A DNA stretch of 64,000 bases from Solen grandis (lineage: Eukaryota; Mollusca; Bivalvia; Adapedonta; Solenidae). The notes beneath the pieces are model-generated. The model was not told the origin of the DNA. It saw only the letters and a list, made by a program, of their open reading frames with translations, and made no database searches. Shown piece by piece: positions 48,571 through 61,228 of this stretch (position 1 is its first letter; each line of letters opens with the position of its first letter). Location of the stretch: positions 9,619,324 to 9,683,323 of the forward strand of contig CM037783.1 in the NCBI GenBank assembly GCA_021229015.1, written 5' to 3'. The translations under genes were made by a program, and so were the position numbers.

Positions 48571-49892
48571 CCTTACAAGGGAAAATCTGAGTGACCTGTC
48601 CAGGACTAGAACATTATAAAAGAACAACACATTTATTTTTTTTTTCAGATCTATTTTTTATATACAGGGTACATGTATATAAAATTGTGAAATGTTGACA
48701 TAATGCCTGAAATACTACTGTTATTTTATTCCGTACTTCTTATTTTCTATGGTGTTTCAATGCACAATAAGTAGCTGACAACTTAAAAGGAATTCCTCCA
48801 CAAGCATATACATGCTCGTTTATATATGCCTGGCATTTATTTGCTTCGCCAGTACGTTTTCTGATCTATTGTTATCGGTAATCTGCTGATTGATCAAATA
48901 TGCATGTTACATTAGAGTTTACTAGCTCACATAGATATGAATACAAGTTTCATGCCATGCCAGACGTTGCAATTTGCGCAAAAGTACAAACGAACATCAT
49001 GTTTGCAACTATATTAACTTATTTTCGTGCGCATGCGTATTCTTCTGCAAACAAACTCGGGGTAAATGTTACAGAGCCATAAGAGCTTGCTGTTAAAACC
49101 GTTTGTTGTAACCATTGAAATCACCATAAAATTCGCATTAGTTTTTTTTTCCGGTGCCATATGATCTGCATTATTTGATCGATTGATTTCCCATCGGGTC
49201 AACTGGATGTATACACGATAGCATATATATCATACATGTAAGTATAAAGGTATCCGCATCTTTTTTAAGTTTTACTTATTTGAATAGTAAGATACGCCTG
49301 CAAGAGATTTTTATTACAATCATAATTTCAATTACAGTTGGATTTCAAATGTGGAAACTTAATATACAAATATTTGGATGCTGAAATGTTCTATGGAAAG
49401 CCACACTCACCTCTCTTTCGAAATTGCTGTTTGTCTGAAATGTAGTCCTTATAATATTATGTATATTGCTCTTTTAAAAGCCTTTTCTTTTTCGCGCTTG
49501 GTGACAGGAAACAGTATTTTCAAGAGTGACGGACCAGCGAGATAATATGCATTTACAATGTATTTGCCCAGGTAGGCAAAACAAAACACAACACTGCAGA
49601 AACACCAGTGCAATCTTATAATAAAACAAACACATTTTCTGTTTACCTTTATGTTATTCTGACGCCTGTTCATAATTCGTTTTTGCATCCGGCTCAGTCA
49701 TCGCGACTTTACCATAAAATAGACATGCTGGAAACCAGGCGCAATGGACGTGATAATAATGTATCTACTACATTGAAAGATATGATACATCATTCACGGA
49801 AAATATGAGAAAAAAACCCCACTATATTTGTCAATATGTCTTTTTTTGCAACCGTTGCATTTATACTGATTTCCTTGTCCAGTAGCATTTAA
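48571..49892. other. Intergenic, no gene seen
   Basis: AT-rich with no strong repeat or exon signal. Short ORFs on both strands are at background level. Confidence 0.5.
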
Positions 49893-50052
49893 CCCTTTCC
49901 CTCATATAGACTCATTTTGACGCACTCAATAGGTACCACATAAAGCCTGATCTGCAGAAAACCACAGTTAAACCTTACCAAATTTCGCAGGCTGATCTGG
50001 TTTTATGTTGTTCGCATAGGTCTTTTCATGGTTTCCTCTATGAGGGAAAGGG
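49893..50052. mobile_element. CCCTTTCCCTCATA MITE with TTAA target site (piggyBac-like)
   Basis: 160 bp bounded by CCCTTTCCCTCATA and TATGAGGGAAAGGG, flanked on both sides by TTAA (49,889-49,892 and 50,053-50,056). TTAA duplication with CCC termini is the piggyBac signature. It is internally shorter than the 40,223 copy, lacking half of the central palindrome. Confidence 0.8.
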
Positions 50053-50179
50053 TTAAATTTGCGTAAATTTGCGTAATCATGTAGCATCCCGGTGGTACAT
50101 TTGTGGTGTGACATCCTGCATATTTTTCACACGTTCAATGCACATTCATTCTTTTTTTTCTATTGCTATCTGCTCAAAT

Positions 50180-50410
50180 CTTAGTGGCTGGGTGATATTA
50201 CTGCCTATATCAGGAGCGCGAGAAAGGTTGTCCGAAGGTGTTCGATCCCCGGTCGCAAAATAAAAAAGTCGTTATACCAGGCACTTGCATAGCACGCATG
50301 CCTGGTGCTCGATCAATAGACAGTTTCAAGAGTGGTGTGGTGTGAATTTAATGTGATTAAATTCGGTAGCATGCCTTCTGTCTACGGCGTGATTTTGCAT
50401 CGTTAGTTAA
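50180..50410 (+). mobile_element. Diverged SINE related to family A
   Basis: B box GTGTTCGATCCCCGGTCGC, AAAGTCGTTATACC, TGCCTGGTGCTCGATCA, then a body where GTAGCATGCC..CTGTCTACGGCGTGAT matches family A in order. The A-box region is eroded (AGTGGCTGGG). It is either an old copy or a sister subfamily. Confidence 0.6.
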
Positions 50411-50690
50411 TGCAGAGTTCGTGATATAAAATCACCATTTCATTATATATGTGGTGCAGATGTCTTTTCAAGTGATTGATGTGACGAATGCATGCGATGA
50501 ATAACATTTTCTCCCACCCCCTCCCACCTACCCCCTTCCCCCAATCACATACAGCACGCATTTATTCCTCTTGTGAATCATAAAATTAATTGGGTGTTTG
50601 TTTTGTAAGTATACGTACAAGTATGTCTGCAGCAAAGGCCCGAGCTATATTCCAGTAGCTCAGTTTTGTCATTCAGAATGAGGCTAAGCC

Positions 50691-50820
50691 CGTCCTCGGT
50701 GGCCGAGTGGTTAGAGTGTCCGCTCCGGAATCGAGGGGTCTTGTGTGTAATACCTGGCCGCAACATACCAAAGTCATAAATGGTTAATAGTAGTGGTAGC
50801 TCCCTTGCTTGGCGCTCAAC
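50691..50820 (+). mobile_element. SINE family A, 3'-truncated
   Basis: Full head CGTCCTCGGTGGCCGAGTGG, a degraded B box (TGTGTAATACCTGG), CATACCAAAGTCATAAA, and an end at CTTGGCGCTCAAC. The 3' half is missing. Confidence 0.85.
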
Positions 50821-51292
50821 AAAAGTTCAACAAGTTGGTGATCAGTTGTTTTTTTTTATTGATTTTGTCGATAAGGATGTTTTTTTTTTGTTTTGTTTTT
50901 TTCAAAAATCCCATTAAATTTTCATTAATGGGCAGAAAATCTCAACACATTCTGACCCAACATGACCCCTATGTCATACGCGTATATATATATATCAATT
51001 TTAAAAAGTAGTCTTGTACAACAATTAACTTTCGTGGAATTTCGCTAATTTCGTGGATGGTTTTGCTATAGCCCCAGGATAATAATTCATTATGTAGATC
51101 TCCCATTTCTAAGAGCAAATGTGACTGAAGTACCTTTGATATATAAGATACGAACTTGAATGTTAATGAAAAATAATGATTTCTCAATATGTAAAACCAA
51201 TCTAACTAAAGTCACCTCCTTTATATACGCTACGCTACCTATCGTGAGAAATTCATGCACTCTAGTCAGATTGTCAAACATCCTACATGGTG

Positions 51293-51521
51293 GTCCCCGT
51301 GGCGGAATGGTTAGAGCCGCTTTCTGTCATTTAGTCCCTTACGTCTATAGGCTCGAATCTCGGTCTGCTTTATGTGAGTTTTGATATTGGAAAGGTTTCC
51401 ACGTGACTTGCGGTAGGTTGTTGGTTCCATCCTGAGGGGTCTTCTTCCGTCTGTTATTGACTGGGCTTCGTCGCTTTATGACTGAAATAATTTCACGGCG
51501 AAGTAAAAAACCTATAACAAG
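51293..51521 (+). mobile_element. SINE family B with tRNA-like head
   Basis: A box TGGCGGAATGGTTAGAG, B box GGCTCGAATCTCGG, then CTTGCGGTAGGTTGTTGGTT, GGGTCTTCTTCCGTCTGTTA and a GACTGAAATAATTTCACGGC tail. This copy supplies the head missing from 30,427, so family B is also tRNA-derived. Confidence 0.8.
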
Positions 51522-51733
51522 AAGGAGCACGTTTTCATGCCTGCATGTAAACTAAAATGTTTTTCATATTTTTATAGGGAGATATTCACCAATGATTAGC
51601 TAGACCATCAAAGGAAAGGATATTTTAACGGTCAAACTAATAATAAAAAATGTCTCATATAATCGTCTGACAGCGTGTTGACGAACAAATTAGAACTGAA
51701 CCAGATTAGACAGCTCCTTTTTACTATCTAACC

Positions 51734-51920
51734 AGTTTGTTTGTTTGTTGGGTTTAACGTCCCACCGACAGCATTTCAGTCATTTGGAGATATAGTGCTG
51801 CCACACAGCAGTATCACTCCGTAGACATGTGGCATGATACCACACCCAGTCTCATTATCCTGACACCGGGCCAACCAGTCCTGCGACTACCCTTATAGGC
51901 TGAGCGCCAAGCAAGGGAGC
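51734..51920 (-). mobile_element. SINE family A, 5'-truncated, with target-site duplication
   Basis: Perfect 10-bp direct repeats CTATCTAACC flank it (51,724-51,733 and 51,921-51,930). The minus-strand element runs from its (GTTT)n tail to CCAAGCAAGGGAG, lacking the tRNA head. Truncation at the 5' end with an intact tail is typical of LINE-driven target-primed insertion. Confidence 0.92.
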
Positions 51921-51930
51921 CTATCTAACC

Positions 51931-53023
51931 GGAGTCTTCTCTGTTTGCTCATATATTTTTGTAGCTCAAGATCCCGTACAGTACATATAACATTTAACAG
52001 TCATTGCTCAATTACTGTTCATTTGGTTATGAATATGCAAAATGATTCCTATGAGGTAAGGTGTTAAGTATGTTTCATCACCATTGTAAAAACATTTATA
52101 TTTTATTTCAGAAGGACTCGTGTAAAGAAGTTTTACAAACAATGGTTATAATCTTATTGAGTTACATATAAATAAAGGTTTTATCTTTATTATTATTATG
52201 GTTATTATTATTATTATTATTATATAACAGTGTTAGGGTGACTGGCCGTTAAGCAGAGATTATATCGCTCGACAATCAGTCATGCGTTTAGTGATAATTG
52301 ACTGTCTCGGGGGATGCCGAAGATAGACGAAGTCACACGACTGAGTTCAGTACACAGAGGGATATATATTTCAAGTTCCTGTATTGAATATCCTTACAGC
52401 AATTAGGTTTTGAGATGTTATCAATTATTAATGTTCGATCCATTGTTTGTGCACATTAGAATTATGATAATTCTCTTTAGATCGCTCGATAAATTTATCT
52501 ACGATCGCTTTTATCATCAGTTTCAATAAAACTTATTAAATAATATTTTTTATTTGTCAAGCATTGGATATAAACTTAAATGTGTGTATATCAACCCCAT
52601 GTACATTTATCTCTCGTGAAAGGAAATTAAAAGGAACTATTATCAAAGATATAACCAGGATCGCTCTCCATACAGATATAAACATGTGAACTAATGGGGT
52701 TTTTAAGTTCAGTATATTTGTTTTCTAACGAATAATACAAAGAGAATGATAAAAATGTCTCCATATGTAATGTGACCTTCATTTATATACACCCTTTTCT
52801 CACAAGTATACATTCACCTTGAGTTGTAGCATTTCTTCTTATACATGAACAGGTATTCAAATTGCCTGAAGAAAAATCATATTAAGTTAATCGGTTGTTT
52901 CTTTTACATGTCCTTGTCTTTAACGAGTGGGGATAATTTATTAAAAATGAGCACAGACCGAGTCAGATTGATAATTAGGGCCTAATACACAATACGCATA
53001 TATATAAAAATATAAAAATGATT
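51931..53023. other. Intergenic, no gene seen
   Basis: (TTA)n at 52,188-52,225. The sequence around the SINE insertion (AGATTAGACAGCTCC...CTGTTTGCTCATA) resembles 60,570-60,615, so it is itself an older dispersed repeat. No coding signal. Confidence 0.45.
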
Positions 53024-53246
53024 GGTTTTGTTTATTTGAATGGGTTTAACGTCCCATTGACTATATTTCAGTAATTTAAAGATTATCGGAAGACGAGACA
53101 TAAAATGCTGCCTTTTTGCGATATCACGCCGTGGGCAAATGTCATGATGTAACATTCATTAAGTCTCATTATCTCGCGACCGAGGATCGAGCCTATGACC
53201 GCCCGTTACGGAAGTACGCTCTTACCACTCCCCCACTTGGACCGAA
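53024..53246 (-). mobile_element. Diverged SINE family A, with head
   Basis: On the minus strand a tRNA-like head has A box GGGGGAGTGGTAAGAG and B box AGGCTCGATCCTCGG. The body is diverged and the tail is GGACGTTAAACCCA. It is older than the other copies. Confidence 0.7.
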
Positions 53247-53759
53247 AACTAATTTCTTATGCGTAATTTGTATTCGATTTATATGTACAAAAGATTGTTA
53301 AATTTTGGAGAGATATATGCAGCTAGTCTTACAACACATTATATGAAAGTCTGGTAGACAGTTTCGATAGCACGTTAAACCGAGCAAAATATAGCTTCTT
53401 TCAAAGCTGAAATTCAGCGTATTCTTGTCACATAACTTTTAGATTACGATGTTTTATATACCTCGCACTATACAACTTTGTAAACTAATCAACAACGTTT
53501 TAGCTCGGAATTGTGTATTGCTGGAGGAGTGTATTTGTGAATTTCTTACTCTAAGAGATATAGCATGTACTTAAAATACTCAATATGTCGCACATGACGG
53601 AATACATTACAGGATTTAATACCATACATATAATATCTTAAATATGTAAGTTATATATTATAATAATTATATTAAACGTAACCTGATCGATATGAGCGTG
53701 CACTTAGTGGTAGCGACAAACGTATCAGATTGGCACTACACATGTAATTTACTCATAAC

Positions 53760-54039
53760 GGTCCCTGTGGCCGAGTGGTTAGAATGTCCTTTCCGGATCA
53801 AGGGGATGTGAGTTCGATCCACGGCCGCGACATACCAAAGTCGTAAAAATGGTATTGGTATAGTTCCCTTGCTTGGCGCTTAGCATATATAAGGGTAGTA
53901 CCAGGACTGGTTGACCTGGTGAAAGGATAATTATTTGTGACTGGGTGTGGCATCATGTCACATGTCTACGGTGTGATACTGTAGTGTGGCAGTAAATTAT
54001 CTGTTTCATGTAGACAAAGTGTCCCTAAATGACTATATT
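53760..54039 (+). mobile_element. SINE family A, near full length
   Basis: A box TGGCCGAGTGGTTAGAA, B box GAGTTCGATCCACGG, the complete body and a terminal AATGACTATATT. The final ACGTTAAACCC tail is missing, so it is 3'-eroded. Confidence 0.87.
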
Positions 54040-55285
54040 GAGCATGTTTACAAGTGATTCCTGAGTTTGCTGTTATATTAGAGCGGTTATATTAGAGCTG
54101 TGCTTATTATTCGGATGTTTGAAATGTATGCTAGCTTTGAGAAGTAAGAGGTAACTATATCTTTGTTTAGAGACCATTAAACTTCTTTTTTTTCATTTAT
54201 ATATCTATTTTTATATATTTTATCATTATATACCTTTTTTGTTCGCAGATGGGGGCACTGGGGTGCTCTCGTCCGACATTCTAATACAATTACGTCTTTA
54301 CAAACATTTTATTTCAAAACAAGAGAGCAGAACTTTGAATCGGACAAAGCCACATGTTTGCATAGAATATCAGGGCAGTATTGATCTTATTTACATCACT
54401 CACATTTTTGCCATACGGTTGAATACACATCCAGTTTGTATGTACAGTAGGTCTACAACCACAACTTACACACTCCGATTATTTGAATGAAATTTTATCT
54501 GCTACGTATTGTACATACCAAAAGGAATAGAAACTTTGGTGCGATATGTGAAACTGTTAGCGGTTTTCATTTAAAGCCTTAATGAACAAAAATATGTCGA
54601 CGATTGCTTTAGTAAATGAATAAATCAATCGGTCAGTCAATCAACAATCAGTTCAATTAGTTCACACACTCATTCATGAACACGTATCTCTGTTAATCTA
54701 TCTGTCTATCGCATATTTTTTGGCTGTCGATCGTCATGATCTTAACATTGATGAAAATGTAGAATACGTCTCTCTCTCTCTCTCTCTCTCTTTGAACTCA
54801 AACTTTCAACTACAATTAAATCAAGCTTGTAAGCAAGCATATTAATTTGGTCGAATTCATGACCTGTCATTCCATTTAACAAAGATTATTTGCATCACGT
54901 TTTGCGAATTGGGTTGCGAGGATCAAATTATAAATGAAATAGTCGATAATGTTCATTTTATTATCATCACATTTTAAAATTCCATATTCTAACTAATTGC
55001 ACCAATATAGTTGCCCCGATTGGTAAACGTGACACATTTGAATAGAATTTTGCACTACAAACCGATAGATCTAGTCCTTTAAACCTATTAAATTTCGGAA
55101 AATGTACAGTGTGAACCGTTAATCGATGAGATGATGAAGAATTAACGTCCTGCTAACAGTGTTGAGAAACATTTGCTATTTTTGTGGTCATATAAAACCA
55201 CAAAGTGTGAAAAGATAACTGATGAACATGTACACATTCTTACTGCCTTCTCTGACATTTTCTGCTAGTAATCAACTGACTACAG
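54040..55285. other. Intergenic with (TC)n
   Basis: A (TC)n run at about 54,767-54,792 and short TCAATCAATC motifs near 54,650. No exon is supported. Confidence 0.5.
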
Positions 55286-55470
55286 AGGGACCCCCTGTGG
55301 CGACCTTATCTTTACTTTGGATGACTCTGACAGTATCGCTGAGAAAGTGAAAGTTACTGTCAATGGCGTCCCAGAAGCTGACAGGCAGCAACATCGAAGA
55401 TACATCCTTTACTGAAAACGAAACGAAGAAGAAATCAGTTGGAAATGGTCGACCATTAATAAACTCGAAG
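55286..55470 (+). CDS. Possible exon, reading frame uncertain
   Basis: An acceptor-like GACTACAG|AGGG and a strong donor CGAAG|GTAAAT bound 185 bp. Two frames compete. One reads GTPCGDLIFTLDDSDSIAEK onward and stays coding-like through ISWKWSTINKLE, but is broken by TGA at 55,413. The other opens with ATG at 55,363 (MASQKLTGSNIEDTSF) and reaches the donor in phase 0 after 36 codons, as a first coding exon with a 9-codon upstream ORF at 55,321-55,350. The first frame suggests a decayed exon and the second an intact initial exon. No partner exon was found downstream. Family unknown. Confidence 0.35.
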
Positions 55471-58088
55471 GTAAATATATGTTACTGTGTATTTTCGTGG
55501 TGTATTGTGTCATTTCTATAAGTTAGTTAGATCTACACTGTAAAAAAAAAACTTTTTGTGAACAGTCGTCGAAGATTGGATAACCAACTTAAAAGTTAAT
55601 TTTGACAGGACACTTAGAACTCACTCGATAATAATGACCTGACATGAAGTGTTCATTATTAGATATGGGAACTTTATTCTGCTTTAAAGAATATCAGAAC
55701 TTCAATGAAATTGAATACTCTTCAAATTCTCTTCAACTTTGTTCTCTATACTGTGATTTCTTTGCTATTTAAGACATTCTTAATGGAGCATTTAAAACCA
55801 AAGTACTATCATGATGCAAATATTGTTGATGTTAGGAGGCAGATGTTCAGCATGATATATAATTCATATGCATAAGATAAGATACCAGTAATAGATATTA
55901 TCATAATGTGTTTGCTTCTCAGTTATCCAAACATTTACCAGTTATTAAACCCTTACTTTTCAAGTGGTCCAATTGTGGGGATGTGACCCTGTGCCTCACA
56001 TTGACACCAGAGTTATGCATGATCATTATTTGAATATGCTTATAGATAGATAAATTGACAGACAGAAAGGCATCTAGATAGAGAGATGGTGAAATAGAAA
56101 GATGGAATATGACATAGATATGATAGACACATAGATTGATAAAAATAATATAAAGATTGTATTAATACATCTCTAGAGACCTAGATAGTTAGATAGATGG
56201 ATAGATAGGCAGGCAGGTTGACGTAATGTGCATGGATGAAAAGGGTTTATACATTTTACATTAAGTCTTATATGATAATACACTGATGGAAAATGGTCAG
56301 ACTTGACTAGATTTCAGTTTCAATGGATATTCAGTTTAGAACGTTACAGAGATAATTTTCATATGCATGACTTGAAAATTAAAACAATTGTTAAAAAATA
56401 ACAACATCGGTAGATCATGCTAAATTACTGATAGTTCTGCTGATGCTGTGAACTTTACCTCTTATTAATTGTGATAGATTGTTTAGATTGGTAGATAAAT
56501 TTGTTTGGCCAGTAGTTTGATAAGAAAGATCATATGAAGTCAACTATTAACAACCAACCATACAACAACTTTCTTAAGAAAGACTTCCCTTATTTTTGCT
56601 GATACTTATTGCCTTTTAAAAGTTTAAAAATGTATAACTGTAACACGGAAAGTCGCATAGTTTTTAGTCATATGTATTTACATAAGATTTAATTTTTTTT
56701 TTTTTTTGTCAAGTCAGCTTGCAACAACTCAGCATAGTTGTCACAGAGGGTGTTCAGAGAATGCATGTTGGTTAGTGCGTCTCGTCGTTTTGATTTGCTT
56801 GTCCTGGCTATAACCTAGACATGGTTGAAATATTCTCTAATATCTTTCCAGTAAGGTTAACCTCACTGAGATGAAGTGTCATGCAAAGACTAAGGTTCCT
56901 AACTCCAAGGGCAAGGTCACTCTAAGAGGTGAAAGTCATTGTGCTGACATTGTCATTTAGTCTTTATATAAAATGATAGCAGTATGATTGAACCTCCACA
57001 ATATTTGTTGCTCTTTCTACTATTTAAAGCCTGCTGATTTGGTTTGTGTATGCCTGCATCATCATTCAAAATTGCCTTCTCCAAGCTGCACCAAGGTTGC
57101 CAAAACAACATTTTTCCCTTAGGCACCTAGTGAAAATAATATTCACAGGATTTCTACTTCTGTTTTTTACAGAACAAATAATCTTATAAGATAAAAAATA
57201 ATGCAGTTTTTTCTAGATTATAACCTACATGTGTAATGTTTTTGATTGTGAATCACTCAACACCTGTAATTATGTGGTGATAATGTTAGAGTGAGAGAGA
57301 GAGGGAGAGAGATATCAAATACAGCATTAATAATATTCCTGAAATGATTAAGAGCATAGAGAATGTATAGGTATGTACTTACTGATTTAGATCACTAAGG
57401 GGCATGTAGTAAATCATAAACCTAAGTTGCCAGAGGAAAATATGGTTACCTCCCTTTATAAAGGCTAAATCCAAAACTAGTAATAAAAAAAATATGAGGT
57501 GTGAGTTAATGATTTTTTTTCTCTAAAGAAAATATTGCCATAAGAACTTAACACCAGAAAGCAAATATATCTAAATCATTCAAGTATGAAATGATGATGA
57601 TGAATTATTATCAGAAAAGAAATTTACCTTTTTAAGGATCAGCCAATTGTTAACATGTTTCGAGCCTATATGCAGCTTCGCCAACTTCTGGCTGACACAT
57701 GTTTTCCATGTCTGATAACCTTTGTTGGTGTTTGTTTTCTCTGTGGGTATGAGAGAATTTGAAATGCCAAGGGGTTGGGATCAATTATTGTTGAATGCTC
57801 CTATTGTGCTCCCTTTCTTACAATATGTGAAGGACATCAAATTGGTCCAAGGTTATTTTTATTCTATTGTACCAAGGTAGAAATGAATTGCTTATCTTTC
57901 AGAGAAACTGGTCAAATAGAATCCCCAGATTTTTTAACTTTTATTGAAGCTTTGGATCTTGAAATGCTAGTAACCTGTGGTTTTAGGAATAGTTAATATT
58001 GTCAAACATTTTACTGTATGATATAACAATTGTACCTTAAAAATTGTACCTTAAAAAGCAAGTAACTGGTGTTGCACGCAACACATGA
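55471..58088. other. Intergenic or intronic, no exon supported
   Basis: AT-rich. GATAGATAG-type runs at 56,040-56,215 and (GA)n at 57,292-57,312. Nothing coding can be supported. Confidence 0.45.
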
Positions 58089-58337
58089 GTCCCCTACCGA
58101 TGAGGTGCATATTTTTCTGTTACCATAGCAACCAGAACTTTGGTCCAAGAAAAAAAAGTGACGTGCAGAATCACCATACTGCCATCTATTCATATACCAA
58201 GTTTCATAATATTATCTGAAACGGTTTTTAAGTTATTGCCAGATCCAAATTTCCGGACAGTCAGAGGGACAGAAGGACAGACAGACGGAGGGCAAACCTA
58301 TAGTCTCCTCCGGTGTAAACACCGGTAGGGGACTTTT
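58089..58337. mobile_element. CCCCTACCG MITE
   Basis: Inverted ends GAGTCCCCTACCG and CGGTAGGGGACTT, and a second inner pair CCGGTGTAAACACCGG at the right. The interior (CCATAGCAACCAGAACTTTG, ATATACCAAGTTTCATAA, GGACAGAAGGACAGACAGAC) is a well-known bivalve dispersed repeat. Confidence 0.75.
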
Positions 58338-58473
58338 AGAAAAGGAAAAACTTGTTCAAAAAGACATTTTTGTAATATTTATAGATTTTATAAGGAAGAA
58401 ATTAGGCAGTGTCCTAACTGATCAAGATTTTTTATTCTTCCATGACAGAGTATATACTTTAAGTAAAATGAAT

Positions 58474-58738
58474 CCAGGACTGGTTGACCCTTGATGCTGA
58501 TTTTATTTTCAACTGCTGTGGGTGTCCAAGGTTCTGGGATAGGCAGCAGGCAATTCAGTATCTAAACACCCTTCTTCTACCTGGTGTCAGAATAATGTGA
58601 CTGGGTGTGGTATCATGCCACATGTCTACAGTGTGATACTACAGTGTGGCAGTACTATAGTATCTGTCTCAAGTTAACTTAGTCTCCAAATGACTGTAAT
58701 ATTGTCAGTTTGACCTTGAACACAAAAAACAAAAAACC
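58474..58738 (+). mobile_element. SINE family A, 3' half, interrupted
   Basis: CCAGGACTGGTTGACC, then about 90 bp of unrelated sequence, then GGTGTCAGAATAATGTGACT, TGTGGTATCATGCCACATGT and TCTCCAAATGACTG. The tail GTTTGACCTTGAACAC is degraded. Confidence 0.75.
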
Positions 58739-59010
58739 TAATGCCCCCATCACACTAGGACAAAGACCCTTAAGTCCATACTACGTCCTGGAAATTTCAT
58801 AGCTAGGACATTTAAATGCTGTTTCTAGGTCCCCATCCTTCCCAAGTTATCACTGCGTCTTTCTTGTTCTCACTCCGTTCTTACTACACGCATTTTCACA
58901 TTCTCCTGAGGTCCGACATGTTTTTACTATGTCTTCACTACATCCAAGAAGACCACACTGTGCTCTTGCCATGTGCTTACCACATTCTCACTGCATCCAC
59001 AGGTTTCATA
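58739..59010. repeat. Short-period degenerate repeat (CTTACTACATTCTCAC type)
   Basis: Imperfect iterations of C.TA.TACG.TCTT.CT / TTCTCACT / CTTACCACATTCTCACTGC, starting after CCCCCATCACACTAGGAC. It resembles a low-complexity repeat seen in bivalves. Confidence 0.5.
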
Positions 59011-59255
59011 TAAATACAGACTTATCATTTGCTCTGTTGCTTTAACAAAGTCATGTAATAACCATATGCCACCAAGAAAGCAGAGCGAGGCCATGGTGGA
59101 AGAAGCAGTGGAAAGACAAACCTGATAACACAGAAGTCTAGAAGTCCTTCACCTGCTGATGCCTGTTTCATTGTCATAGTGATTTTCTTTTCAAGATTTA
59201 TGAAATAGTATATTTGCGTCATCCAATTCAAAGAATATATACACAGAGAATGATA

Positions 59256-59330
59256 CAACGACGACAACAACAACGACGACGACAACGACGATGGCGACAA
59301 CGACGACGACAACAACAACAACAAAAACTT
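59256..59330 (+). repeat. (ACG/ACA)n microsatellite
   Basis: Interrupted AACGACGACAACAACAACGA run ending (ACA)n. Its translations (poly-R/Q, poly-S/L) are artefacts. Confidence 0.9.
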
Positions 59331-59970
59331 ATTAAAGATATTGCATTAAGATACATAAATCATGATTTTTTAGAATGTTTACATGGTTTCATAGCAAAAA
59401 AGATTTGAAAGAAACCTTATGCACATTTGTTCATTTATGTTTTACAATATCTAATTTATTAACCTTCTCATGAAGTGTCCAAAACCATTCAACTGCATCA
59501 TCAGCAAAAAGAACCAGGTCAGTCAACCCTGCAGAAACCTATGTGTGTACCAACTGAATTGTTTATATAATACATAGAAGAAAATAACAATGAATGCATT
59601 ATGTAGTAGGTCCAGGAATTAATTAGTTTGGAGTTATTGATTCTCAGTAAATCTTTGTCCCACTTCCTTGATTGATTTTCAATTCTGTTTGATCTTTTTG
59701 TTATATTGTTGCCGAAACTTTCTGTTGCCTTTCGTGTTTTTTTTGTTTATCTTTGGAAACAATCTAACTGACTCCATTGAAATACCGTATTTGTGCAAAT
59801 GAAGGTCCATAGATTGAACTAAAACATATCATTTTAACACTGTCCGGAAAAGGTGTAGTTAAATGGATTAAAGGTTACTTAGATGAATTCAGAATAATAG
59901 CTTTAATGTATAATGTAGATAAAAAATGGAAAAAGTTAATTGTTTTAAACTTATATATTTTTAGATAATA

Positions 59971-60325
59971 CTGACGCAATAGCTCAGTGGTTGAGTTTCC
60001 ACTTTGTGTTCGGGAGGTCTTGGGTTCGAATCCCAGCCAGGGCACTTCCTCTGGTGACCGCGTGAAAGACATATAAAATTTGTACCAGATGCACCCTTGC
60101 CTGGCACTCAGCAAAATGGGGTTGCTATGAGAACTCTGGAGTTACTCAGTACTGGTGCTACCCAGGAACTTGTCTCCCATGTGTTGGTGCTGTACACTGG
60201 GCACATAAAAGAACCAAGGGGTCTATTTGTAAAATGAGCTAGGGTATCACACTTGGACTCCCTTGTATCCAACTACTGTCTCCTTCAGCAAAAAACAGGG
60301 GAAATCCCTGACCATAAGGTATAAA
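59971..60325 (+). mobile_element. tRNA-derived SINE, family C
   Basis: A box TAGCTCAGTGGTTGAG and B box GGGTTCGAATCCCAGCC, followed by a body (GGTGACCGCGTGAAAGAC, TGGCACTCAGCAAAATGGGG, GTGCTGTACACTGGGCACAT, ACCAAGGGGTC) unrelated to families A and B. Both boxes are good matches, so Pol III transcription is possible. The 3' boundary is uncertain. Confidence 0.75.
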
Positions 60326-60794
60326 ATGTGGCCATAATAATCAGAAAATGATGCTAGCCATTACAACAAAAGAAAGAAAAGAAGAAGCAGATATAGGGAA
60401 TCAAATATTACAACATATACCACTCCCTCTTAACAGTTCCAGGGTTGGACCAGTACTTTGCACCAGTCCTGGGAAGACAGTGGAAGATCTTTGTCAAATC
60501 CACTACCTACAGATCCTCAGTCACTTTAGAAAGGGCCCCAGTATCAGACACAAGTTGGCAAACTCTGAGCAGACCCAGATCAGACAGCACCTTCCTCTGT
60601 TTGCTCATACAATATTGTAGTTCCGATTCTTCACTGTGAGTCTGCACAGCAAATAAAAACCCATTGTTTCCTGATATACCATTTTAAGTTATGGAAATGA
60701 TATTCATCAAGTATGTCATACATTTGTACATGAATATTCATGAGTTGATGGGTCAGTTTCCAATATATGCTGTGAGTATGGCAAAGGTGCCATA

Positions 60795-60998
60795 TTAAGG
60801 CAGTCCATCCATCATTCACTTACAATCATGGTCCTTCAAAAGCTTAAACATACTTCAGTGCAGATGTAAGCATCCAATGTCTTGGAGTGATAGACTATTT
60901 ATTTTTCAAATCTTTATTTAGACTTGTATTTACTATAAAATATCCACAGTCATTTGATGGACCATGATCACAATTTAATGATGGATGGATTACCTTAA
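60795..60998. mobile_element. TIR MITE with ~48-bp arms
   Basis: TTAAGGCAGTCCATCCATCA, ATCATGGTCCTTCAAAA at the left. The right end carries the complement (TTTGATGGACCATGAT, TGATGGATGGATTACCTTAA). TTAA stands at both outer ends and may be the target site. No coding capacity. Confidence 0.8.
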
Positions 60999-61228
60999 TG
61001 ATTTTTCTGTGCTGTGGCTAGGGATCAAAGCCATGACCTGCTTCAGAGATAAGAATTCAACCACATACCCACATGTATATAAGGGCTGAACCAAATTAAT
61101 TAGATTGTTATATTTCTATAACTCAAACATTGTAGTGCTTAGAAAGAATTTGTTTTATTTGATATCAATTTTATTACCAATTATTATTTGCTGTATATGT
61201 ATGGTAAAATAGTTGTCAGTTTTTAATA

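Noticed and set aside
59025..59408. Poly-S/L or poly-R/Q proteins on either strand
   Set aside because: They are translations of the (ACG/ACA)n microsatellite.
59875..60114. Minus-strand 79-codon ORF with LGFEPKTSRTQSGNSTTELL
   Set aside because: It is the antisense translation of the tRNA-like head of the family C SINE, a common false gene.
60348..60620. 90-codon ORF as a gene
   Set aside because: Its end (CTCTGTTTGCTCATA) matches a dispersed repeat also seen around 51,690-51,960, and no splice signals or domain support it.
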